A DNA stretch of 59,250 bases from Calocera cornea HHB12733 (GCA_001632435.1 KV424040.1:1-59250), one strand, 5' to 3'; counted from the stretch's first letter, positions 22,364 through 34,919 are shown. Translations and numbers: made by a program. Notes: generated by a model not told the origin, from the sequence alone.

Positions 22364-24502
22364 TCATCCGAGTGAGCGTGACAAGCCTTGGAGAGGGGAG
22401 GTGCCAACGGCACCTGGGGTTTGGAGAGGGGTTGAAGTCGCACCCAAGGGCGAGCACGGCGTGCCAGGAGAGGAAGGCTGGGGCAAATGGAGAGCCAGGA
22501 AGGGGAGCTGGTAGGGAACTGAACTGCTGGCTGCGATGGATCCGGGGCTTGGAGTACTGGTGAATGGCGGAGGAGGGAAGGAATGGTGGTTAAAAGTGTC
22601 TGACAGGATAGGTAAGTCTTGGTCTTGGGGGCGTGGGTCATGCACCACATGGAGGGGGGAAGGTAGCGGTTTGGGTGGCGAGTGCACCAGAGGAGTGACG
22701 CTAGCAGGCAGAGTAGGCACGCTTGGGTCACACAGGTCAGCAGAAGAGGGGGAGGCATGACCAGAGTCCACGTGGGCCTGGCACTGTTGGACTGGTGGGC
22801 TTTGCAGAGGGACCAGGGCCACAAGCGGTGGGGTGACATTGAGAGACCATTGGGGATCCAGCATGGGCAGCGGGCCGCAACGAGGCAACTGAATTGGACT
22901 GCACTCAGTACCAATGTGGTATGAAGCTGTTGACTCTGATGTGGCATTGTCAGCAAGAGAGTCCCCGAGCGCCGGCGTGTCCACAGGGCACAAGAGGGGC
23001 TCTATGACAGACCATCTTGGGAAACGTGTTTGAAAAAGGTGATGCACAGCAACCCCGCCCGCTTGAATGACGCCATCAGAAAAGGCCAGTTCAAAGCATG
23101 TGTGCATAGTCAGTTTCTCCATATCTCAATAGAGAGGATTCTTGATGGTTTTGGGAGCACAGAATAGTGGCAATCCAGAATCAGAGGCGACCTTGGAGAA
23201 AGCAGGATAAAGCCACGTGTCCATGATAGCAATGGACATGGGAAGGGGAAGGCACCTACCTCAGCAGCCAGATGGAGGGACAGTCCCCTCCAATGTACCA
23301 CTGCTGACATGAACATACACATTGGGCTCATGAAGCCGAGCACTTCTAGAGGACGCCACAAGCTTGCTGGCGTGAAATTGCCGAAACGCTTGTCTGGGGG
23401 AACCTGGGGAATCCCGGCCTTGCTCAGGGTCAAATCCTGGTAAAAGGGATATCAGGGAGGCAACAATGTGCTAGGAGGAGGGACAAACATTCAAGAGCCT
23501 GATATTCATAGCCAATATACAGAGGTTGCCAAGGGGATACGCAACGGCACCCTGTGTGAATCCATTCAGACCGATGTTGAGCAGCTGAATGGTTGGTTCA
23601 GGCAACTTTCCAGATTTGGTGGGGGGGTTCGAATGCTCGAGGGCAGTCAAGAAAGATTGCAATTGGACCCCCCAGTGAATGAAAGTGTCGGTAAAGCATT
23701 TAGCGACATTGGTGGCACTAGTTGAGGGCACAACACTGGAATAAGTGATCCGTTTGGAACTCTCAAAGCACAATGACCGCGCAAATCAACCTGTCTTGAC
23801 CGGCAGAGTGTCGGGGTGTGGCAGGTTGGTCAGGATCTCATCCGGCAAGGAAACCGCCCAGACCAGTTTCATGGCGGCATGCAACAACGCTAGTGCATGT
23901 TGGAGCCGGCTGGGCAAATGGGCATTTGGATTCCTGCTGCCTATGTTGCGGTCGAAGAAGGCTTGAAGGATGGCCAATTGTGACGGGTTGCGCTGGATGG
24001 CGGAGAAGCGCAATGCAATGGTATGGCAGAGGCAATCAATGCACTGATAGAGTGGTCCGGCCCCAACACAATCTGACAGACTTTCGGGCCGATAGTGCGA
24101 AAGTTGATCCAGGAGATGCTCAAGTGTTTGAAACTTCTGTTTCGTAGCCATGGCATGCAAACAATGCAATGTCAAGGGCAAGAAGCCACGGATCAGCAAG
24201 GAATGGACAGGGGCGGGGTGACGTGTCATGCAGCCCAATGAAAACAATGGAGGCTGATGTGATTTGAGAATCAGTACAGGGTAGGATGACGTGCTGGGCG
24301 GGTTCACAGGCCGGCTTGGCCTAAACAGGGCATATGATTTGTGCATGGATGGGAGTGGCATCAGATAGACCGTGACCGCCTGGATGGCTGGGACACAACC
24401 TTTTGTTTCACACACACGATCTTCTACCATTGGGGCAATATGGGACCGGTGACATGCAGCATGTGCCTGGCCATGGCATCCAATGCAAATACTGGGCATC
24501 AC
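22364..24502 (-). pseudogene. decayed coding remnants, unknown family
   Basis: Minus-strand pieces at 24502-23786 (238 codons, including LLDQLSHYRPESLSDCVGAG and FSAIQRNPSQLAILQAFFD), 23773-23471, 23433-23110 and 23122-22364. The last is Pro/Ser-rich and likely a linker. Frames alternate as expected for exons or indels. The solo LTR to the left separates these from similar remnants at 15.7-21.0 kb. No conserved domain is recognised. Confidence 0.35.
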
Positions 24503-24505
24503 TCA

Positions 24506-26125
24506 ATGACCAATGAGTTGAGCAGTGGGGCCAGACGGCGGGAGGTTGATCCCAGCACGGACACGGAGGACGGCATGGCAGGAAACTGCACTGCAACCCC
24601 AACACCAAATACAACCCCACCGGCCCAGGAGCAGGCCCAAGAAGAAGCCAAAGAGCAGGGGGGTGCAGGACGGAGGTCAACCCGCCACGAGCAAGGGTTC
24701 AGCACGCCTGAGTCAGAAAGTGTTGAGAAGGTCTTGATGGGCAGCAGCATGTTGACACCAAGCAAACGAGGCGAGAACCAGACACCGGCCTTGCTAAGTG
24801 CATATATTCCATTTTAAACCAGATCACATCAATGACAGTGCATAGTGAGCCCAAGTGTAGTGGGAGCAACGGCGGCCGTGGAGGAACATGCAAGCAGGAT
24901 GGATATCACCGGGTGGGGGCAGGGTGTCAATGATATCGCACCTGTAGATGGGTTGGATGCACAGACGCACCTCAATTGTGACCACAATGAGGGGGGCGCT
25001 TTGGGAGGTGATGCTCTGGAACTCGAAGATAGATCAGACAAGGAGATGGGAAATGCCGAGGTGGTGGAGGATAATCACAATGATACCAAAATGCAGATGT
25101 TGGAGAATGTGCCAGGCATAGGGACTGGGGGCGTAGTGCAGAGAGGTGTGTGCTTGATAGAAAGTGCTTGGACTTAATGGATACTGATGACTACCACAGC
25201 AGATTACTGCAGTGTCTTCCTGTTACTGTTCGAGGGCATGGCAGCTCAAGCAACTGTGTACGGCCGAGGGCATGTGTTCAAAGGCAACCTACCGGATGCG
25301 CCCCCGGCAGTGGTATTCATGTGCCGCCTCTTTGGTGCCTCAATGGGCGCGGCGCCGTCCCACCAATTTGTCGAATTTGGGGGCAACAAAGACAAGGACT
25401 TCACTGCAGCAACAAGTACCGTACCAGTCACGCAGTGATTCAGGGCCACCCCATTTTGGAGAGCTCCGGGGTTCATGACCATTGGTATGATGGAAGAGGT
25501 TTTGGGGCAGAACCAGTCAAGTAATACGCCAATGATGCCCATGAACTGGAACGACCCCAGAACGGTGACCTTCATGGATGCTGTGCGGCGATCAATTCCA
25601 GCAGACAGTTTCTTTGGTACGGTCTATGTGCTGTATCTATTCAGTCTATGTGAAGGCAACTACAGTGCGGGCCACGACTCGAGCAAAACTATGATAGCTC
25701 GGACGATACTAGACAATGCTTGGTCATCACTTCAGTGGTCTCGTTCACCCGTCAGCCCAGACATCACCCTGAGAAACATGGGGACAGCAATAGGTCAAGA
25801 GGTGAATGACAATAGGCCTCCCCAACGCCAAAATTTGAACAATTGTGAGCGACCGGGCCGGAGGATTGCAGAAGAAATGCAAGAGTCAGAATTTCTCCTG
25901 CAATGCCGCTGTCTGGGCTCCCAGTTCCCACATATTGAGCAATGGCTGATGCAGCCCAACGAGTTCCGTGAACCATGTACAAGGGATGGAATTTTCCAAG
26001 GGCACATTGGCACCTCAGCGCTCAGAGATATTGCCAACAAAGTGAACGGCAAGGGCTTGCTGTGGTTCATTGAGCGCACTCAAAACTTTGGCAAGGTCCT
26101 TGCTGCCCTGGGCGTGACAAATTAG
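24506..26125 (+). pseudogene. spliced gene remnant, unknown
   Basis: Plus-strand coding pieces: 24506-24817 (acidic, low complexity from MTNELSSGARRREVD), 24845-about 25150 (acidic), then across a plausible intron (donor GTGTGT near 25146, acceptor CAG near 25196) to 25197-25438 (DYCSVFLLLFEGMAAQATVY and MCRLFGASMGAAPSHQF). Then 25475-26125 (MEEVLGQNQSSNTP, FFGTVYVLYLFSLCEGNYSA, LLWFIERTQNFGKVLAALG). The stop at 26126 is followed by further coding-like text to about 26230. Not recognised; possibly the second gene of an old DNA transposon. Confidence 0.4.
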
Positions 26126-27770
26126 AAGGAAAAGGAAGAAGTGACTGTGTCTCATGCGGGAGCTGATGGCACGGAGACAATCATTCATCTCAATGTGGAC
26201 TCTGTGGCTGCTTGGTTTGCCACAGCGCCCTTAGAGGTTGGGTTTAAAAAGAGAAGAGGACTGTTGACTTATGGGAACCATTGAGGAATGGTAGCGCAAT
26301 GGCAAAACTGTTGGGAAGAAGAAAAGGACCGTTATATGATTGAACGGTCTTGCCTACGGGGCAGCCTGGTGGGAACATCCGAGGAGAGAGAAGCAAACAT
26401 GGTCATTGGAGTTTTGGGCTACATCCTAGCACGCAGTGAATTGGAACGGGCAAAGGTCAAGGAGGGAACACCCGACGGCTATCTACGGTATTGAGCGAAC
26501 ACATGGATGCATAACAAGATGGAAAGAATGGTAGAGACCCACTTTCCCACATTCACCATGGAGAGATAGTGGAAGAAAGAGATCTAGTGGAGGGGAGTGG
26601 TCCACAAGGGCGGGACAAGCGAGCAAGACACATTATCCTAGGTCAATTTGTCACTTGAATGGTCAATCTCATCAATGAGTGTCACAGCCGTGCTTGGTGT
26701 TGGCAAGTAGGTGTCTAAGGACAGGTTTTGCACTGGCGCAGGCCAACAAGGGTAACGTGCTTAAGGACCACAGTATGGTTGGAAGAAAGAGGGGTGACTG
26801 GGCCCCAGAAAACAGACACAGGTGAGCCAAGGTGAGGCAGAGTGAGGCTACCATGTCTTCCACATGAGGCAATGAGAGAGGTAGGCTCTGAGGGAAGCCA
26901 GCTGCAGGGTGATTACGGAGGAGGCACGGCAAGGCATGAGGTGACCCACAGCGGAACATTAGGAATGAGGAATGTCTGCGGCAGAGTAGGCGGATACTCC
27001 AAGCAGGACGGTGTGAGGGCACACAGTCTAGCAAGGCTGCCGACTAAGCCCAACCGAGTCGAAGAGACCGAAGACGAGGGATTCGGGGGAGGTCGTGGCT
27101 GACAGTATCCAAGAACCAACCAATCGTACCCTTCGTAAGTCCAACTAGGGGAGATACGTGGGATGTCGAAGGTAGTTTGGATGAAGCAAGCAGAGTTCGG
27201 AGAGAGTTCGGATGTTCGGAGCGGGAGGACGGATGTGATGACCAGGCTTTCTCACAAGACTATGGAGATTCCTCAGAGATCAGATCTAAGGAGAAGCTAC
27301 CAAAGCTACCGAAGTTTATATACGAGTATACGATCACAGCCTCAGCTTCTCCCGAAACGCCGAGGTGAGACCCGACACTGCCCAGGACACAGCCGAGGCA
27401 TAGCCCGCACAGCCAAAGCATAGCCGAGTGGGCACTGCCTTACCTAAGCCTGTACCAAGTATCTGAAGGTTTATGCTGAAGGTATGACTTTGTAACCGAA
27501 GACCTGAATGCGGAGCCGAGTTCTGGGGAACTGTCAAAGGTGGTCAAAGGTGTCCGAGTGTTGCAAGATCGTGCCCGAGTTGGCCGAACTTGGTGTCCCC
27601 TGACAGACGGAGACATGTGCTCAATGACTGGGTCCGGTGACAAGGACAGCATTGGTGTGACGAGTTGGGGTGACCACAACGCGATTGGGAACGGTCAACA
27701 AAGAGTGGCAGACAAGGGTCTGCAGAATGGGGCATCAGGCCAGGATGGCCTGTGACACAACACAATTGGC
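26126..27770. other. gene-poor stretch
   Basis: Only short open frames of biased composition. A purine-rich, GGA/GAGG-rich plus strand runs through 26.8-27.4 kb. No LTR, terminal repeat or RNA gene is identified. Confidence 0.4.
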
Positions 27771-27828
27771 AACACCTGGAGCCCAGGCCTCACAATGCGA
27801 AGAGACAAGGAGCCGGTCAGGTGATGGT

Positions 27829-28090
27829 GCGCAGGGAAGCCTGCCCCTCACGCGCCAAGGAGAACGACTGCGTCAGGCAAGGGCGAGCTGCCATCAGGCA
27901 ACAAGGAGCTGTCGTCAGGCAACAAGGAGCTGGTCAGGCCACAGCGCGCCAGGAAGCCTGCCCCTCACGTGCCGAGGAGAACGACTGCGTCAGGTGACAA
28001 CAAGCTGCCATCAGGCAACGAGGAGCCGGTCAAGTGATGGCACACCAGGAAGCCTGCCCCTCACGCGCCGAGGAGAAGGACGACTGCGTT
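27829..28090. repeat. three imperfect repeats of about 100-120 bp
   Basis: The block GGAAGCCTGCCCCTCACG, followed by an AGGAGAACGACTGCGT-like segment, recurs near 27836, 27952 and 28050. Intervening shorter motifs CATCAGGCAACRAGGAGC and GTCAGGCAACAAGGAGCT are also repeated. Unit lengths are uneven, so it is a compound minisatellite. Confidence 0.75.
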
Positions 28091-29013
28091 AGGGGACAGC
28101 AAGTGTCAGGCAACAAGGACCTGGTGAGGTGACAACAGCTGAGGCCAGGCAGTGATGGGTGGGCTCAGGCAACGTCCGGCAAATAGGCGAGGTGCGTGAA
28201 GCCTGCACCTCAACTTATGAAGAGAAGGCTAGCTGAATGAGGTAAGGAAGAGCGACGTGGCAAGCTAGGATGAAATCAGTGTCAGGCTACAAAGCTGTCT
28301 GAGGGTGAACAAGGAAGGCTGCCCATCAGTGAGGAAGATAAGGTCATGTGGTTGAGGCAACCAGAAGGGACGGGTCTCGCACCGCCAAAGTGCCTGACGG
28401 AGTGCCATGAGCGCGAAGGCACTAGTGCGAGTGAGCAAATTTTGGAATGTAGACATGATTCAGGTGTGTTGGAGACGTGTTCAGACGGGGAAGAGCATGG
28501 TGTGGGAAGAGGAGGAATCAATCTGGTGGAGGGGCAGAGGAGGTGGACAGGGTCAGGTGGCATAGAATGTGTAACTCAGGCTACACGGATCTGTAGCTCC
28601 TGCTATCAAAGGGATATGTGAAACCACAAAGGGATCGTAGGGCGGGACCACTGAGCACAAAAGGGTTTTTGGGGTGTAACACGTAGAGAACGGGCTGAGT
28701 GGCCAGGTAAGACATAGCTGGATGACAAATATGGTGCTGGGCAAGGTTGGTTGGGAATATTGCAGCAATTGAAAGGGAATGGGGACGATAGTCTGGGTGA
28801 ATAATATGATGATCTGGAAGAGGGTATGGCGGAGAGAGGCGGGCGACGCAACAGGCATGGCTGGGTGACATGAATGAGGGAAAGAGATGAAATGACAATG
28901 GGTGTTGGAGATTGGTGGGTGGTAATGAAGAGACCAGGCGCACCACGGCATTCACATGGGACAGGAGGAGGAGAAGGAGGAGAGAAGACCAACATTGGAG
29001 AGGCGAGCAGTGT

Positions 29014-29326
29014 CTACAGATGAGAGACCCAGTAGCAATAAATGCCTTGAGCATTGTCTGTTTCCCAACCTTGGGTAAACCAAGCGATTATTGTGTAGTA
29101 GAAGTTGGTGTAGTTGAAGTTGGAATCCCTGCCGACCTCGAGCCTGGGGTCATTGAGAGACAGGACATCAGGACAAAATACGGCCAGGGCCGCAATGGAA
29201 GTGACGTCTTCAGGCCATTGCGGGCGGGCGAGCATGTAGCAAAGCTGGGACAGGTTGAGGGTATGGAGACAAGGGGAGAGGTGTGAGTGTTTGTGGACAG
29301 TGAGGTAGGCAATGGCTGGTATCAAG
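29014..29326 (-). pseudogene. 3' part of a gene interrupted by Tc1
   Basis: On the minus strand the frame runs from 55.3 kb, across the TA target of Tc1, into 29326: ...GEDDANLTY then IPAIAYLTVHKHSHLSPCLH, CYMLARPQWPEDVTSIAAL and FNYTNFYYTIIAWFTQGWE. Removing Tc1 rejoins the frame exactly, which shows Tc1 landed in a coding exon. The upstream part at 55260-56436 includes a MYND-like finger. The C-terminal domain itself is not recognised. Confidence 0.5.
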
Positions 29327-29625
29327 TACAGTGGCGCTCAAAACTTTTGCACATGGCCCACCCTGACCATGTCTAATGTAAGTCGTGGTTGCTTCTCACC
29401 GAATCTCGATAGTCTCTTAGTAGAAATTGTTATTTACCTGTCAAAGACCATGTGACTGAAATTTGAATACTGATTGTGAGAGAAAATCAGGAGGAAATGT
29501 GACTTTGAGTGCACAGACCCATGCCAGAACTGATTGCAAAGCCTGACCCTATCACTTGCCTGCTTACTCTGTCCATAAAGCCCTGCCTCTCTGCCCCAAT
29601 ACTGCTCTATCCACATCTTCCCCTC

Positions 29626-30381
29626 ATGCCTGAGGTTCCCCAGACTCCTCAGCGGGACCGCAAGCCCTACAGCAAGCTTACCCCAACCTGTCAAGCTCGA
29701 GTAATCACCTACCATGAAGCAGGCATGGACTTGGTTGAGATTGGCCTAAAGATTGACTGTCATTCTTCCACTGCACATCAAAACATTGTGAAATACAAAG
29801 ATGCTGAATCCTTCTATTGGACAATACCACGGCCTGGTCACCCTCATGCCATCCATGAGGATTGGTATCCAATCATGGAGGAGTACTTTGATACTGGCAA
29901 GGCACAGGGTGGTGAAGATCTTCGACGCCAGCTCTTCCAGGACGTCTCACCTGCAACAATGTGCCGGACCATCTGCCAAATTGGGCTCTTTGGTCAAATC
30001 TGCCATGAGAAGCCAAGGCTGTCTGAGAAGGCAGTTGATATCCGGCTGTCCTGGGGCACTGAGTATTCCAAGTGGACTCGGGGCTACTGGGACAACGTGA
30101 TCTTCTTGGATGAGTCAAAGTTCAACCTGTTTGGATCGGATGGATGCCTGTACTGCCGCCATTGACCTGGAGAAGAACTGCTTCCTCACAAGGTCATCAA
30201 GGTTGTCAAGCATGGTGGGGCCTCAGTAATGGTCTGGGGCTGCATCACACCCTGGGGTACTGGCCGTCTGCACAGAATCAAAGGACAAATCAGCTCGGTT
30301 GACTACATCAAAATTCTGAAAGGGGCATACTGTGACACCCTCCAAGACTACGGCGTGGACCACGTCTCTGTGTGGTTCCAG
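29626..30381 (+). pseudogene. Tc1 transposase, 5' part
   Basis: Likely start at ATG 29626 (MPEVPQTPQRDRKPYSKLTP). A paired HTH DNA-binding region follows (TPTCQARVITYHEAGMDLVE and the next 50 residues), then the DDE core with the first catalytic Asp in DNVIFLDESKFNLFG. A TGA at 30163-30165 interrupts the frame in the place of a likely CGA arginine codon (YCRH-stop-PGEELL), and after it the frame continues (VKHGGASVMVWGC) to the TTCCAG target duplication. The start at 29509 implied by the longest frame is not an ATG. The gene resumes at 54902. Confidence 0.93.
30376..30381. repeat. target site duplication, left copy (TTCCAG)
   Basis: TTCCAG precedes the left terminus and recurs at 54902-54907 after the right terminus. 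Collapsing the two copies restores the Tc1 frame VWFQ-QDNEP exactly, which fixes both element boundaries. Confidence 0.95.
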
Positions 30382-30405
30382 TATGGAAAGCGGGAGTGAA
30401 CAGCT
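30382..30405 (+). repeat. left terminal inverted repeat
   Basis: Begins TATGGAAAGCGGGAGTGAAC. Pairs with 54878-54901 in inverted orientation with one mismatch (C/G at position 11). Beyond it, GAGACCC..GGGTCCCGGA at 30438-30459 is shared with the right end. Confidence 0.92.
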
Positions 30406-30710
30406 CGTCAGCGCCCTATAACCCGCGTCTAGGAACCGAGACCCGCTCAGGGTCCCGGACGTATTTTCTTAGACCCATACCGCATTTTATACTCCGCCTT
30501 CCTCCATCCATACCGGTTATCTCGGCAAACACATTCCCTTATCGTACTCCATTCCAACACTTTACTTTCCGTTCAACTTTGACTTCTTCCATCCTCATAT
30601 TATGCGTATTATATCCCTCTATCATACACGATGTTTTTCTTAGTATTCGTGTCCACTCTTCCATTTTTCCAGCCGCCTCTTCACAAATGCCCGACTTTCT
30701 TTAACCGCCT

Positions 30711-32542
30711 CTAAATGCTCTTCCGCCCGTCTCCACACTCCATGTGTCTTCCCTGCAGTAGGAAAGTGCACGTAGGGGCCTGGCCAAGAGTCTCTTCACC
30801 TCCACTATGAAGTGCTCTTCTCCTCTTATCAACCTTCAGTCGCAGCAAGAATACTTTCGCTGGGTTTAGTGGTTCTGGCTGCTTCTTGATATCGAAGAAC
30901 GTCACGCAGGTCAGATCCACGCACTCTAGTTCGGGCAAGAGACAGAGCTTCATCATTTGTTGACTTTCCCTAAGACCGATGCCCCACCCTCTACGAATTG
31001 GGTACCCGTCCAGCCAAACTTCACTGCTAAGATGATCCACCCCACTAAACAATGCGTCAGTCCATCGCTCCCTTCGCCAGACCACCAACTAACCAACTCC
31101 GGCCCCGATCCATACGCGCCATCTCCACACAGTTCGGCAGGTGACGGCCGTACCTTCGTAGATGTTCCTGGCGACGTTTGAAAAGAAGAAATCTCCACGC
31201 ATCTCATCAGTGATTGCGTAATGCAATCGTCCGAGCCGACGACCCCGCAGGCTACGCATATAACGGCGACCAGCATACCCCAGTTGACGCCAAACTTCCT
31301 TGCCGCGGGCCGCACCCTGCTGTACCTCGATAGTGCCGATCCACTGTCTTAGGAGACCATTGCGAAGCCCGATCATATCTTGACGCAGATCGTACTCCTG
31401 CCAGTCTGCCGCCGACGCCGTTGGAGGTGGTGTGTGCTCCGGAGGTTCATTGAGAAGTGCGCGGGCCGGCCCAAGTTCCGCTGGTACATCATGGGGAGTG
31501 TACATAGTCTGCTCATACCATCAGCATAATTAGATGACCTCCGGCGACCCGCCCCCTATCAACTCCGTTAAGGCTGCGACAGCGAGAAAACGGAACTCAC
31601 ACCCAGACGTCCATCACGCACGGCCGCATCCACCGCCACCCCCATCCAACTGTCAATGTCATCTCCTTGCAACAGTGCTTCGGCAGCTGGTTGCCAGAAC
31701 TCGATGGCGTCCAGGTTGAAGCGCCTCATATGTGCTTCACGCTCATCGTTTGTATCTGGAGCAAGCGCGGCCGGCGGGTATGTCATCGCAGATGTTGCCA
31801 TTGGTTCGTCCTGTGCCAACATCAACGGCAGAAGATCGCGTCCCAGGACGTCTTCATCCAAGTGGTGCATCCGCATTGGCCGAGTCAAATCAGTCGCCAA
31901 CGGCTGGCGAGGTAGCACCTGTGCAGTATCTGAATCTGCCTTCTGCGACCCAGTCCGCAAAACTGCCTCTTTGTCATCCACGATCACCGCCGTTCTTTCA
32001 TTCTCCGTCGGTGCCATCGCAGAAGTCCGTTCGCGCGGATTGAATAGCAGAGTTGGGTTACGTAGATTTCGGTCATGAGCGCTCGGGTCCGTCAGCGCGC
32101 GTCGAGGAGGCTTGCGGTTATCGTTCGACCTGCGTATATCCATAGGCCAGTCCACGCGTTGCGCATCCTCTTTTGAGACCACCACCACCTCATTCCGACT
32201 GTCGGTGGCCGATAGTAGAGCATCCGCCGGCGCTCACCCCGTATCCGTCCGTGAGGCGGTCGCCATGTCTTCAAGGGGTATGAGCACTTCATCAGCCGAA
32301 CTGACGTCGATCAGGTCGTTGTCATCGTCGCCATTCGACAATGCCCAGCCGTGGTCGGTCGGATTGTTTGCATCGCCCCAGTCCTCGGCACTACCGATCT
32401 CCTCTCCAACTGCTTGCATGCGCAACCCCCCATCCTGCTCCCCTTCCGCCGCCTTGCTCGTGTTGGCGATCCGGGCACCACTGGCGGGTTCACCACCTTC
32501 TTCCTTCCCTTCATCTTCCCCCTCAAGCCTCCCTTCAACCAT
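30711..32542 (-). CDS. unknown acidic multi-exon gene of the giant element
   Basis: First minus-strand gene from the left terminus. It starts at ATG 32542 (MVEGRLEGEDEGKEEGGEPA). Exon 1 is acidic, with DDDNDLIDVSSADE. A donor near 32234 (GTGAGC) leads to 32188-31568 (HLDEDVLGRDLLPLMLAQDE, FNLDAIEFWQPAAEALLQGD), then 31505-31089 (ADWQEYDLRQDMIGLRNGLL, GYAGRRYMRSLRGRRLGRLH) and, after further introns I could not place exactly, 31088-30711 (LCLLPELECVDLTC, LNPAKVFLLRLKVDKRRRA). The segments have protein-like composition and consistent order. No family is recognised. Total would be roughly 450-500 aa. Confidence 0.5.
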
Positions 32543-33212
32543 CTACACACAGCTTGTGAGATACAGGCCGTATTGACTGGCCAGTGGTATCATGTATGCG
32601 TGTGGTGGTCGTAGTCGTGAACTGAGTGGCAGGCACGCGCATCAGCATCCGTCCTTGATTAAACGGGAATGACCACATACCTAAATCACAGTCCCTAGTC
32701 ATCGCATTTGGCGCCCTGTCCTTCTTAGTCGTAGATACTCCATCGCCAATGTTAGCTTACACTCACATTCTGAAGGGCCATGCAGTCATTGATACCCTCG
32801 TTCGAGGAAGCTGCTGTGCTGACGGTCGTAGTTTGTCAATACACTTCAGAGTACCCTTCCCGCCTCTCCTTCCAGAGTATTTGTCAGTAGCCTCAATTCC
32901 ATTTCAGTCAGTTGTTAGTACTTCGTCATTGTGAACACCTTTTCACATCGCTGTTGGACCGATGGGTGTGCGGACCTTGATCTACTCGACATTTCCTTAG
33001 CACCCTGGGTCAGCGCGTACGTCACATGACGTCTAATGGATGCTGAGCTGGCCTTCCACAGCGGCAACGGACTCAATCCCCTATCCCCCTCAACTCAGTA
33101 CTCAACCACCACCACATACGACGGTTCTCTTTAAACCTAGATTTCGACCTTAGCCCATAATCTAGTAAGCATTGTTCATCTATTGTTCTTTAAGCAACCT
33201 TCCTCATCCGCA

Positions 33213-34499
33213 ATGCAGACCCGCTCTTCAAACTCGAGACGGTGTTCTAATGCAAGTCAACACCACTGGGGGACAACAGTTGTTGAATACCGATGGACGT
33301 GCGTTTACCATCTTACCTTGTCGGACTACCATGTTCATTACATTCCAGGACCAGGGGGCGATTGTCTAGGCCAACTTCCCACTACCAACACTCCTGACAG
33401 TCTTACGTTCGTCAACCACAGTGCCATTGGCCCACTGGACCACTCGAACCACAATAACACGGGGACGGTGGCATCCACCGGCCATCTGGGTGCCCCCAAC
33501 CAGCCGCCCGCGCTTACCCCCCCCCATCGCCCTCTCCCACTCCATGGTGCCACCAAAGAGGCCTCGATCGGTCCTGTGGAGTTTCCCCAGCAGCCCTTCG
33601 ACGTTATGTCCCTGCATCGCCTTATTCTATCCAACGGCGACACCCACGAAACCTCCACCAGCCCAGCCGCTTCCGCCGAGCAGCCGCCCCTCCTTATCAT
33701 GACCAATCCACCCTGCTCGGCCAACAGCAAGGCAAACGTCGTCTCCGTTGACCCTGTTGAGACCGTTCTCCCGCGCCGCATCTCTCCCCAACAGCAGCAG
33801 GCAGGTGTACGTACTTCGGCTCCCCTCCGTGCAGCCGAAGAGACTCATCCAATGGCGCGACACTCTGACTGCACTCTCCACCATCAATACCCTCCTCCGA
33901 GTCACGCACGCTCCCTCAGTGATCCTCCCCGGCGATCCATCGAGAACTTGGCTACCTACCCTGGATTAGATGCTTTGAGGGCAGCTGCTCTCAGCGCCAA
34001 CCATTCGTTGTCGCTTGCCCACATCAACAACGCACCTCCAGGTTATTGTTACGAGGATGTCGAACAAGGTACCATCGAGAACGATCTTCGCCCTCCCCCA
34101 TATCAACTTCCTATGGCAGTTCAGGCCCGTGGGCCGGTCGATTACAAAGACAAGGCGAACTTTGACGTGTTCGACACTGATACCGCTCCCATCTTCATCC
34201 CTACCGCGTCGTCTACATTGACCGCTCCTTCGGACGCCTCGCGTCCGGATCGTCCCACTGTCATGCCTTTCGGTTTAATGACTCCGGACGAGTACGCGAA
34301 GATCAAGAGGGCTAAGGCCGACATCGCCGCGCGACGTCGTCACCGCTTTACCAGGCAAATAGAAGCCACCAAGGGCGGTTACCATTGGGTGCCACCAGAC
34401 GATTCGCAGGAATGGCATCAGGATAGAGCCGCTTATCAAGCGTCGTCTCCATGGAGTACGTGTTTGGGTTGGTTGACGTGTATGGGCGGCCGCCACTAG
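33213..34499 (+). CDS. 428-aa Pro/Ser/Thr-rich protein, unknown
   Basis: Open frame from ATG 33213 (MQTRSSNSRRC) to TAG at 34499; the longer frame has no ATG upstream. Residues 60-270 are Pro/Ser/His-rich and disordered. The last 130 residues are more structured (PYQLPMAVQARGPVDYKDKA, FGLMTPDEYAKIKRAKADIA and a basic ARRRHRFTRQIEATKGGYHW segment). An intron in the first 150 bp cannot be excluded. No signal peptide or transmembrane segment. Function unknown; cargo of the giant element. Confidence 0.5.
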   Translation: MQTRSSNSRRCSNASQHHWGTTVVEYRWTCVYHLTLSDYHVHYIPGPGGDCLGQLPTTNTPDSLTFVNHSAIGPLDHSNHNNTGTVASTGHLGAPNQPPALTPPHRPLPLHGATKEASIGPVEFPQQPFDVMSLHRLILSNGDTHETSTSPAASAEQPPLLIMTNPPCSANSKANVVSVDPVETVLPRRISPQQQQAGVRTSAPLRAAEETHPMARHSDCTLHHQYPPPSHARSLSDPPRRSIENLATYPGLDALRAAALSANHSLSLAHINNAPPGYCYEDVEQGTIENDLRPPPYQLPMAVQARGPVDYKDKANFDVFDTDTAPIFIPTASSTLTAPSDASRPDRPTVMPFGLMTPDEYAKIKRAKADIAARRRHRFTRQIEATKGGYHWVPPDDSQEWHQDRAAYQASSPWSTCLGWLTCMGGRH

Positions 34500-34919
34500 T
34501 GTACGTATTTAGGCAATAGCGACCCCATAAATGGTCCGGATCCACGTGCATTTGTAACTTGCTGTTGTAAGCCTTACACTACACTCATTTCAAGTCGCTC
34601 GTTCTGGTGTATACTGTCCCCGTCTAGCTGTCCGTTCTCCACATCGTCCAATAACCGGGTTAATACATTTCGACTCTTTCTTGCTCTCATTTTAGTTGCC
34701 CTTTGGGTTCTATGCTCGCGTCATCTGCAACTTTGCTCTTTCCCCCGTTACACACATTGGGGTTTGCCAATTCTCCTATATCTTACGCTCATGTCAGTAA
34801 CTCTTTTTGGGTCCAACTTATCCCTCCCTCCGGTCCTGCAGTTCCTTTTGGCCATGTTTGCACAATTCCCCTCTTACACATTTCCACGCTTCAACATTTC
34901 CACTTTACACATAACCAGG

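Noticed and set aside
29509..29626. Tc1 transposase start at 29509
   Set aside because: The codon is GTG, and the extra N-terminal residues do not look like the family. ATG 29626 directly precedes the HTH region.
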